Source of the DNA: Protaetiibacter mangrovi
GTDB lineage: Bacteria; Actinomycetota; Actinomycetes; Actinomycetales; Microbacteriaceae
NCBI RefSeq assembly: GCF_024752305.1
Contig: NZ_JANTHX010000008.1
Coordinates: 196,825-260,824 of the forward strand
Direction: 5' to 3'
DNA length: 64,000 nt
Both the position numbers and the translations under genes were made by a program. A model generated the notes under the pieces. The model ran no database searches and had not been told where the DNA came from. It saw only the letters and a program-made list of their open reading frames with translations. Of the stretch, positions 25,692 through 33,630 are shown piece by piece; within the stretch, counting starts at the first letter, position 1, and each line of letters opens with the position of its first letter.

Positions 25692-28600
25692 GTGATCGCG
25701 GAGGCCTGGCGCGCGCGTCGCAAGACCGTCGCCGTGGCCACCGTCGTGGCTCTCCTCGCGGGCGGGACCCTGACGATCGCGGCCCTGCATCCGGGGTTCC
25801 CCGTGTCGGATGTCGACCTCACCTCGCGGGACGTCTGGGTGACGAACGGCGAGCGGCTGCTCGGCGGGCGGCTCAACAAGCAGATCGACGAGCTCAACGC
25901 CTCGATCACCACCACGTCCCCCGCGACCGAGGTGCTGCAGCGCGGTGACGACGTCTACGTCGTCGATCCCGACAACCACCGTCTCGAGTCGGTCGACCCG
26001 GCGACGACCGCGATCACGAGCTCCGTCGACCTGCCGCCCGACGCCGAGGTGAGCTACGGCGGCGACGTGCTCGCCGTGGTCGCGGACGGCGACCTCTGGG
26101 CGCTGTCGAGCATCGGAGACCTGCGCCTCGACGTGGTGTCGCAGCCGCCGCTGCTCGAGCTCGGCGACGGCGGCCACGCGGTGGTCACCCCGAGCGGCGC
26201 GATCATCGCGATCGCCCCCGAGAAGAAGAAGGCCTACCGCATCGCGACCCTCGCGGACGAGCCGGTCGAGTCGGCGTTCCCGAAGATCGGCGACTCCCAG
26301 CTCGCGGCGATCGGCGAGACCGCCGTCGCGCTCGACGAGTCCACCAACGAGCTCGTGCTCGAGAACGGCACCGTGCGACCGCTCGGCGACGAGCGCGCGC
26401 TGCGGCTTCAGCAGAGCGGTCCCGCCTCCGACCGCGCGGTGCTCGCCACCGGATCCGGTCTGCTGAGCGTCTCGCTCGGTTCGGGTGAGGTGCAGACCAT
26501 CGACGCCGAGGTGAGCGCGTCGACCTCCGACCCGGACGACGTCGCGGCCCCCGTGAACCTCGACGGATGCGTGCACGGCGCGTGGGCGCAGTCGCAGCGC
26601 TACCTGCTCGCCTGCGCGGGCGAGGAGCCGGCGGCGTACGACATCGACCAGCCGACGGCGGGCAGCGCCCTCGAGTTCCGGGTCAACCGCAGCATCGTCG
26701 TGCTCAACGACCTCGACAACGGCAACGTGTGGCTCCCGGCCGAGAACATGCGCCTCGTCGACAACTGGGACGACGTGGTGCCGCCCGAGGTCGAGGAGAC
26801 CGAGGAGGAGGGCGACGACAAGTCGGCCCTGCAGTCGTTCGAGGACACCCTCGCCGAGCGCACCGACGAGAACCGTGCCCCCACCGCGGTCGACGACGAG
26901 TTCGGCATCCGCGAGGGGCGCACCACGATCCTCTCGGTGCTCGACAACGACACCGATCCCGACGGCGACGTGCTCGTCGTCTCGAAGCACGGCGAGGTCA
27001 ACGAGTCGACCGGCCACCTCGACTTCATCGACGGCAGCCGGGCGCTCCAGTTCACCCCGGCCCCCGGGTTCGTCGGCACGATCAACTTCGATTACACGGT
27101 CGACGACGGCCGCGGCGGCACGGCGACCGCGCACGTGACGGCCCGCGTCGTGCCGGACGGCGCCAACCAGCAGCCGGTCGAGCTGCGGCGCTCCGCGGTC
27201 AGCGTGGAGGCGAACCAGACGATCGAGTACAACGTGCTCGCCAACTGGCGCGACCCGGACGGCGACGAGCTGTTCCTGGTGGGCGCGGCGCCGACCTCGG
27301 GCGACCTCGTGCGCTTCACCCCCGACGGCGTGATCACCTTCACCCACCAGACCTCGGAGCTGGGCGAGAAGGAGGTGCAGTTCCAGGTCACCGACGGGGC
27401 GGGCGACTCGGTCACCGGCACGCTCATCGTCGACGTGAAGCCGGCCGGAACGCTCGACCCGATCGGCACCCCCGACTTCGCGACCGCGTTCGTCGGCGAG
27501 CAGGTCACCGTGAAGCCGCTCGAGAACGACCTGTCGCCCAACGGGGCGCCGCTCGCGCTCACCGGCATCGAGGACCCGGGCGAGGGCACCACGGCGACCC
27601 TCGACACCGACGACGGCACGGTGCGCTTCGAGGCCTCGGCGGCCGGGATCTACTACTTCACCTACACGCTCCAGGCGGGTCCGGCGTCGAGCGTCGGCAT
27701 CGTCCGGGTCGACGTGCAGGAGCTGCCCGCCGACCTGGCCATCCCGCCGGTCGCCGTGAAGGACACCGCCTACCTGCGACCCGACCAGCCGACGACCGTC
27801 TCGGTGCTCTCGAACGACGTCAGCCCGACCGGACGCATCCTCGCGGTGCAGTCGGTGTCGGTGCCCGCCGACGTGCAGGCGAAGGGCGTCGTGGTCGAGC
27901 TGCTCGAGTCGACGCTCATCCGGGTGAACGCGCCGCAGGCCCTCACGAGCCAGGTGAGCTTCACCTACACGATCTCGGACGGGCTCAACACGGCCAGCGC
28001 CGGCGTCACCGTCGTGCCGGTCCCCGCGCTCACCAAGCACCAGCCTCCGATCGCCGTCGACGACGATGTCACCGTGCGTGCCGGCGACATCGCGACCGTG
28101 CACGTGCTCGAGAACGATCGCCACCCGGACGATTCGCGGATGTTCCTCGACGACGAGCTCGTGACGGGCCCGAGCGACGGGCTCGCCTTCGTCTCCGCCG
28201 ACACCGTGCGCTTCCAGGCTCCCCGGGAGCCCGGGCAGTACACCGTCGCCTACCGCGTGCTCGACCCGTACGGCGAGAGCGCCGCGGCGACGGTGCGCTT
28301 CACCGTCACCCCGCTCGACGAGGACACCAACCGCGCCCCGGTGCCGCAGCCCGCGACCGCCCGCGTGCTCGCCGGCGGGTCGATCCGCATCGACCTGCCC
28401 CTCGACGGCATCGATCCGGACGGCGACTCCACCTTCCTGCTGCGCACCCCGACGGGGGCCTCGCTCGGCACGATCGACGAGACGGGCGACGACTACATCG
28501 TCTACACGGCGGCCGAGGGCGTGTCCGGCACCGACGAGTTCGACTACCAGGTCTACGACGCGTTCGGGAAGACGGGCACGGCGAAGGTCCGCATCGCCGT

Positions 28601-31340
28601 CATCCCGCCGCCCGCGCAGCTGATGAACCCCAACCCGGTGCCCGACAACGTCTCGGTGCGACCCGGCAAGATCGCCCAGGTCGACCTCATGGCGAACGAC
28701 TCCGACCCGCAGGGCTCGCCCATCCACGTCGCCGAGGAGCTGCTCGACGTGCCCGCCGGCATCGACGCCGAGGTGCTCGACAAGCGCTATCTGGTGCTGA
28801 CCGCACCCGACGAGGAGATGTCGTTCTCGCTGCGGTACACCCTCGAGAACGACCTCGGGGGCTCGAAGGTCAGCTACGTGCAGGTGCAGGTCACCCCGGA
28901 TGCGCCGCTGCTGCCGCCGTCGGCCTCCGACCTGACGCTCACCCTCAAGCAGATCGCGGGCAAGAAGTCGGTCACGGTCGACGTCTTCGACGGATCCGCT
29001 TTCAACCCGTCGGGTCCGAACTCCGCCCTCGTGGTGTCGCTCGAGGGTCCGAACTCCGCCTCCGCCGAGCTGATCCCCGACCAGCACGGCAAGATCACCG
29101 TCACGCCGGGGGATGTGCGCCAGGCGATCGCCTACCGGGTGACGAACGAGGACGACGAGCTCTCCGCGACGGCGTTCATCGTCGTGCCCGCCGCGGTCGA
29201 CGACTCGTTCGACGACCCGCCGTTCATCGACCCGAACCTTCCGATCCAGTACGTCTCGATGAACGAGGCGCGCGAGTGGACGCTGTCGGACATCGTGAAG
29301 GTGCCGTCGGGACGCGACGCCTGGATCCCCGACGCCACCTCGGTGAGCTCGATCCAGAGCGACGGCACGCCGAACTTCGTCGACAGGGACACCATCCGCT
29401 TCCAGGGCGGGCTCGACTACCGGGGCCCCGCATCGGTCACCTTCACCGTCACGGACGGCGCCTCGAAGGACGACCCGAAGGGCAACACCGCGACCCTCAC
29501 GCTGCCCATCGTGGTCGGCGACCCGCAGTTCCGCGACACCCCGCCGACGTTCACCACGCCGAGCCTGCAGGTCGAGGTGGGGGAGACGACGACCTTCGAC
29601 CTGCGCACGGCGACGGGGCAGCCGAACCCGCAGATCGTCCAGGAGGTCACCTACTCGGAGCTGACGGGCACGGGCCCGAAGCTCTCGGGCGACATCTCCG
29701 GGTCGACCCTCACCATCAGCACACCGCGCAACACCCCCAAGGGCACCACCTTCCAGCTCGGGGTGACCCTGCGGTGGGACAAGTTCACCGTGCCCGGCAC
29801 GATCGACGTCACGGTCGTCGGCTCGACGCGCGCCCCCGCGGTGGCGGTCGCCGACGACTACGAGACCCAGCGCGGCGACGGCGCGGTCGTGGCGAGCCCC
29901 CTCGTCAACGACTCGAACCCGTACGCCTCGACGGGCGAGCCGCTGAGGGTGGTCGACGCGGTCGTGCAGAACACCGGGGAGCCGGCCGGGGTGACCTTCA
30001 CCTCCGACACTGTGCGCATCACCCCGAACCCGAGCCTCAAGTCCGGCACCGTCGTGGTGTTCTACACGATCCAGGACGCCACCGAGGATCCCGACCGCGA
30101 GGCGACCGGCACCATCACGGTGGTGGTCAGCGACGTGCCCGACCAGCCGCAGAAGCCGACCGTGCCGAGTCAGGGCGACGAGGGCGCGGTCACCATCGGG
30201 TTCCAGGCGCCGGCGGCGAACGGCAAGCCCATCACCTCCTACGAGGTGCGCTCGACCCCGTCGGTGCCGACGCCGACGAACTGCGCGCCGCCGTCGTGCA
30301 CGATCACGGGGCTCACCAACGGCACGAGCTACCAGTTCTCGGTGCGGGCGATCAACGAGCACGGGCCGGGCGCCTGGTCGGCGTGGTCGGACGCGGTGAT
30401 CCCGTACGGCACGCCGCAGACCCCGCAGAACGTGCAGCTCACGGTCACCGACCAGTGGACCGGCACCGGCTCGTACGCGAACAGCGGCTCGGTCTCGGCC
30501 TCGTGGTCGGCGGCGAACGCGAACGGCGGCAGCGTGCACTACGAGTGGCAGCTGTACCGGGGCGGCAGCGCCGTGTCGGGCAAGTCCGGATCGACCACCG
30601 CCACCGGGACCGGCTCGATCGCCGGTCTCGGCGCCGGCAGCTACACCGTGCGGGTCACGGCGGTGAACACCGGCAACAAGCGCAGCGCGGAGGCCACCTC
30701 GACCTCCGGAACCGTGACCGCGCAGGCGGTCCCCGACGTCCCGAGCGGCCTCTCGGGGAACAAGCTGGACGGCGACGCGCCTGACGGACGCATCCGCTGG
30801 ACCTGGAACGCCTCGAGCGCATCGCCCGGCGGCACCGCGAACCTCAGCTACGAGGTCAACTTCAACGGCAACGGCTGGTCGGACGTCGGAACCTCGCGGT
30901 CGTACACGACGTCCGCGAACCTCGGCCAGGGCAGCTACGACATCAAGGTGCGCGCCGTGAACAAGGCCGGGGCCAGCGGCAACGCGACCGACAGCCAGAA
31001 CATCGCCGCCGAGCCGCGCAATCCGGGGATCACGATCGTCGGCGTCAGCTCGACCACCTACACGTGCTCCAACGGCAACTACGCCTGCAAGCAGATCGCG
31101 GTGCGGTTCACCGACACGGGCGGCTCGTACGCGATCCACATCGAGGTCGAGGGCAGCTACACCTCGAACTCCAACACCGTGCCCGGCACCGGGGTGCGCC
31201 TCACCCAGTCCTACCAGGCCTCGACCGGCGGACCGCGGGTGCGCGTGGTCGCCACGGGCGGTCCCGACGGCACCCTGTACTCGCCGTGGATCTCGTCCGC
31301 CCAATGGGACAACTTCCGCAACAACGGACCGTACTACTGA
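25692..31340 (+). CDS. Giant membrane-anchored Ig-like/fibronectin-III surface protein
   Basis: An 1882-residue protein. One N-terminal helix (~12-33, from TVAVATVVALLAGGTLTIAAL) anchors it, with the rest outside. Residues 40-370 have repeated short beta strands (VYVVDPDNHRLESVD, LAVVADGDLWALSS) suggesting a beta-propeller, followed by an acidic stretch (EVEETEEEGDD). From ~395 come about ten cadherin/Ig-like repeats with the marker 'N-P-V--D----V--G---TV-VL-ND-DPDGD', many with DPDGD calcium-type loops. Residues ~1480-1780 hold three fibronectin-III-type domains. The last 110 residues contain a Cys pair (YTCSNGNYACKQ). It sits between the phospho-switch genes and MoxR. Likely an extracellular stalk or conduit of the secretion apparatus; adhesion is the alternative. 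Confidence 0.85.
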   Translation: MIAEAWRARRKTVAVATVVALLAGGTLTIAALHPGFPVSDVDLTSRDVWVTNGERLLGGRLNKQIDELNASITTTSPATEVLQRGDDVYVVDPDNHRLESVDPATTAITSSVDLPPDAEVSYGGDVLAVVADGDLWALSSIGDLRLDVVSQPPLLELGDGGHAVVTPSGAIIAIAPEKKKAYRIATLADEPVESAFPKIGDSQLAAIGETAVALDESTNELVLENGTVRPLGDERALRLQQSGPASDRAVLATGSGLLSVSLGSGEVQTIDAEVSASTSDPDDVAAPVNLDGCVHGAWAQSQRYLLACAGEEPAAYDIDQPTAGSALEFRVNRSIVVLNDLDNGNVWLPAENMRLVDNWDDVVPPEVEETEEEGDDKSALQSFEDTLAERTDENRAPTAVDDEFGIREGRTTILSVLDNDTDPDGDVLVVSKHGEVNESTGHLDFIDGSRALQFTPAPGFVGTINFDYTVDDGRGGTATAHVTARVVPDGANQQPVELRRSAVSVEANQTIEYNVLANWRDPDGDELFLVGAAPTSGDLVRFTPDGVITFTHQTSELGEKEVQFQVTDGAGDSVTGTLIVDVKPAGTLDPIGTPDFATAFVGEQVTVKPLENDLSPNGAPLALTGIEDPGEGTTATLDTDDGTVRFEASAAGIYYFTYTLQAGPASSVGIVRVDVQELPADLAIPPVAVKDTAYLRPDQPTTVSVLSNDVSPTGRILAVQSVSVPADVQAKGVVVELLESTLIRVNAPQALTSQVSFTYTISDGLNTASAGVTVVPVPALTKHQPPIAVDDDVTVRAGDIATVHVLENDRHPDDSRMFLDDELVTGPSDGLAFVSADTVRFQAPREPGQYTVAYRVLDPYGESAAATVRFTVTPLDEDTNRAPVPQPATARVLAGGSIRIDLPLDGIDPDGDSTFLLRTPTGASLGTIDETGDDYIVYTAAEGVSGTDEFDYQVYDAFGKTGTAKVRIAVIPPPAQLMNPNPVPDNVSVRPGKIAQVDLMANDSDPQGSPIHVAEELLDVPAGIDAEVLDKRYLVLTAPDEEMSFSLRYTLENDLGGSKVSYVQVQVTPDAPLLPPSASDLTLTLKQIAGKKSVTVDVFDGSAFNPSGPNSALVVSLEGPNSASAELIPDQHGKITVTPGDVRQAIAYRVTNEDDELSATAFIVVPAAVDDSFDDPPFIDPNLPIQYVSMNEAREWTLSDIVKVPSGRDAWIPDATSVSSIQSDGTPNFVDRDTIRFQGGLDYRGPASVTFTVTDGASKDDPKGNTATLTLPIVVGDPQFRDTPPTFTTPSLQVEVGETTTFDLRTATGQPNPQIVQEVTYSELTGTGPKLSGDISGSTLTISTPRNTPKGTTFQLGVTLRWDKFTVPGTIDVTVVGSTRAPAVAVADDYETQRGDGAVVASPLVNDSNPYASTGEPLRVVDAVVQNTGEPAGVTFTSDTVRITPNPSLKSGTVVVFYTIQDATEDPDREATGTITVVVSDVPDQPQKPTVPSQGDEGAVTIGFQAPAANGKPITSYEVRSTPSVPTPTNCAPPSCTITGLTNGTSYQFSVRAINEHGPGAWSAWSDAVIPYGTPQTPQNVQLTVTDQWTGTGSYANSGSVSASWSAANANGGSVHYEWQLYRGGSAVSGKSGSTTATGTGSIAGLGAGSYTVRVTAVNTGNKRSAEATSTSGTVTAQAVPDVPSGLSGNKLDGDAPDGRIRWTWNASSASPGGTANLSYEVNFNGNGWSDVGTSRSYTTSANLGQGSYDIKVRAVNKAGASGNATDSQNIAAEPRNPGITIVGVSSTTYTCSNGNYACKQIAVRFTDTGGSYAIHIEVEGSYTSNSNTVPGTGVRLTQSYQASTGGPRVRVVATGGPDGTLYSPWISSAQWDNFRNNGPYY

Positions 31341-31369
31341 GCCGTCGAGACCGAGAGATAGAGAGACAC

Positions 31370-32338
31370 ATGGCCGTCACCCAGGAGCAGGCGACGTGGT
31401 TCGCCGACGCCTTCCAGAAGCTCGTCGCGAACGTCGACAAGGCGATCGTGGGCAAGGACCACGTCATCAAGCTCGTGCTCACCGCCCTCATCTCGGACGG
31501 GCACGTGCTGCTCGAGGACTTCCCCGGCACCGGCAAGACGGTGCTCGCCAAGTCGCTCGCGAACACGCTCGACGGCACCACGAGCCGCATCCAGTTCACC
31601 CCCGACCTGCTGCCCTCGGATGTGACGGGCGTGCAGATCTACGACCAGGGCAAGGGGCGCTTCCAGTTCCACCCGGGCCCGATCTTCGCCTCGATCGTGC
31701 TCGCCGACGAGATCAACCGCGCCTCGCCGAAGACCCAGTCCGCGCTGCTCGAGGTCATGGAGGAGGGCGTCGTCACCGTCGACGGCGAGGGCCACTCGGT
31801 GGGGGCGCCGTTCCTCGTGATCGCGACGCAGAACCCGGTCGAACAGGCCGGCACCTACAAGCTGCCGGAGGCGCAGCTCGACCGCTTCCTCATCAAGACG
31901 AGCCTCGGCTACCCCGACACCAAGACGGCGGTCGCGCTGCTCATGGACTCGTCGAACCGGGCGCGCGCATCGCTCGTCTCGCCCATCATCAAGCCCGAGT
32001 CGATCGTGGCCATGTCGGCGCTCGCGAACGAGGTGCACGTCGACGAGGCGGTCATGCAGTACCTCTCCGACATCGTGGACGCGACCCGCACGCACCGCGA
32101 CGTGGTGCTCGGCGTCAGCATGCGCGGCGCGATGGCGCTGGCGCGAGCCGTGAAGACATGGGCGATCGCCGCCGGGCGCGGGTACGTCATCCCCGACGAC
32201 ATCCGGGATCTCGCCGTGCCGGTGCTCGCCCATCGCGTCGTCATCGACCCCGAGTCGGAGTTCGCCGGGGTGAGCGCCGAGGACGTCGTGTCGCGCATCC
32301 TCGTCGACATCGAGCCGCCCGCCTACCGCGCCGCCTGA
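31370..32338 (+). CDS. MoxR-family AAA+ ATPase
   Basis: A 322-residue MoxR ATPase, a chaperone-like hexamer that usually works with a DUF58 protein. Walker A is FPGTGKTVLAKS, Walker B VLADEINRASPKTQSALLEVMEE, sensor 1 IATQNP, and the C-terminal lid (ALARAVKTWAIAAGRGYVIPDDI) is complete. Length is standard. ATG at 31370 has only the weak GAGAGA upstream. The order MoxR-DUF58-transglutaminase-like is a well-known operon type; here it is built into a secretion locus, suggesting that it assembles or activates the membrane complex. Confidence 0.94.
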   Translation: MAVTQEQATWFADAFQKLVANVDKAIVGKDHVIKLVLTALISDGHVLLEDFPGTGKTVLAKSLANTLDGTTSRIQFTPDLLPSDVTGVQIYDQGKGRFQFHPGPIFASIVLADEINRASPKTQSALLEVMEEGVVTVDGEGHSVGAPFLVIATQNPVEQAGTYKLPEAQLDRFLIKTSLGYPDTKTAVALLMDSSNRARASLVSPIIKPESIVAMSALANEVHVDEAVMQYLSDIVDATRTHRDVVLGVSMRGAMALARAVKTWAIAAGRGYVIPDDIRDLAVPVLAHRVVIDPESEFAGVSAEDVVSRILVDIEPPAYRAA

Positions 32339-32343
32339 GCACC

Positions 32344-33630
32344 GTGACCGCCGCCCCGCTCGAGACCGCGACCGCCCTGCTGCGGCCGGCGGGCGAGCGC
32401 GCGCGCCGCGCGGCCGTCGCGGCGCGCAACGTGCTCGCACCGGTCGGTCGGGCGCTGTGGCGGGTGCTCGGTCCCGCGCTGCGGATCGTGACGCCGGTCG
32501 GCTGGATCGTGCTCGGCCTCGCGGTGCTGGCCCTCGTGCTGAGCTCCGTGTTCGGGTGGCAGGAGTTCACCTTCCTCGGCTGGGTGCTGCTCGTCGCCCT
32601 CGTGGTCGCGGCCGTCTTCCTCATCGGCCGCTCGAGCTACGGCGTGCTCATCGAGCTGAACCCCCGCCGGGTCGTCGTCGGGGATCGGGCGATGGGGCGC
32701 ATGGTCGTCACCAATACGGGCACCCGCCGTCTCGCCCCCACCCGGATGGAGCTGCCGGTCGGCAGGGGCACCGCCGAGTTCCAGCTGCCGGCGATGGACC
32801 CGAAGCAGGAGCAGGAGGAGCTGTTCCAGGTTCCGACGAACCGCCGCGCCGTGATCGTGGCCGGGCCGGCGGAGTCGATCCGCGGCGACCAGCTCGGACT
32901 GCTGCGCCGCGCCGTGCGGTGGGCGGACCCCGTCGACCTGTTCGTGCACCCGCGGACCGTGCGCCTGGCGTCGTCGGCGGCCGGTCTCGTGCGCGACCTC
33001 GAGGGGCAGGTCTCGTCGAAGATCACCAACAACGACCTCGCGTTCCACGCGCTGCGCCCCTATGTGCCGGGCGACGACCGACGCTACGTGCACTGGCGCA
33101 CCTCGGCCCGCATCGGGCAGCTCATGGTGCGCCAGTTCCAGGAGACCCGTCGCTCGCAGATCATCGTGGTGGTGCCGACCGCGGCCCGGTTCTACGCGGA
33201 CGAGGACGAGTTCGAGCTCGCCGTGTCGGTCGGCGCGTCGATCGCCGCCCAGGTGATCCGCGACGGCACCCAGCTCGACGTCGTGAGCGAGGGCGGCCCC
33301 TGGCGCACCCGCAGCGTCACGTCGATGCTCGACTCCTCGTGCCGCCTCGCGTACGGCGACACCGGCGGGTTCGCCTCCCTGCGCGCGCTGGTGCGCGAGC
33401 GCACCCGGCGCCTCCCCGCCCCGAGCGTCGTCGTGACGATCGGGGGATCCGCGCTCGGCGCGGGCGACATCCGTTCGGTGCAGACCCTGTTCGGCCCCGA
33501 CACCGCCCACATCGGCGTCGTCGTCGAGGCCGGCTCGCCCGCCCGGCTCGGCTCGGCCGGCGGCACCCTGATGCTCACGCTCGGACGGCTCGAGGATCTG
33601 CCCGCCCTGTTCCGGGGGGTGGGATCGTGA
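32344..33630 (+). CDS. DUF58-domain membrane protein
   Basis: A 428-residue protein with two adjoining helices (~48-90: VGWIVLGLAVLALVLSSVF and the FLGWVLLVALVVAAVFLIG segment), a beta-sandwich-like middle and a DUF58 motif in the last third (LRPYVPGDDRRYVHWRTSARIGQLMVRQF), which belongs to a von Willebrand A-like fold. DUF58 proteins are the usual clients/partners of MoxR ATPases. GTG at 32344 starts it, 5 bases after the MoxR stop. The stop overlaps the next gene's GTG. Its role in this locus is unknown. Confidence 0.9.
   Translation: MTAAPLETATALLRPAGERARRAAVAARNVLAPVGRALWRVLGPALRIVTPVGWIVLGLAVLALVLSSVFGWQEFTFLGWVLLVALVVAAVFLIGRSSYGVLIELNPRRVVVGDRAMGRMVVTNTGTRRLAPTRMELPVGRGTAEFQLPAMDPKQEQEELFQVPTNRRAVIVAGPAESIRGDQLGLLRRAVRWADPVDLFVHPRTVRLASSAAGLVRDLEGQVSSKITNNDLAFHALRPYVPGDDRRYVHWRTSARIGQLMVRQFQETRRSQIIVVVPTAARFYADEDEFELAVSVGASIAAQVIRDGTQLDVVSEGGPWRTRSVTSMLDSSCRLAYGDTGGFASLRALVRERTRRLPAPSVVVTIGGSALGAGDIRSVQTLFGPDTAHIGVVVEAGSPARLGSAGGTLMLTLGRLEDLPALFRGVGS

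Noticed and set aside
26567-30784. Plus-strand open frame of 1405 codons in a second frame of the giant gene
   Set aside because: Arg-rich shadow reading with no known domain.
25380-31304. Minus-strand open frame of 1974 codons opposite the giant Ig-like gene
   Set aside because: Its composition (V/R/G/D/H repeats) is the third-position shadow of the plus gene, which has a signal anchor and recognisable Ig/FN3 repeats. The plus frame was chosen.
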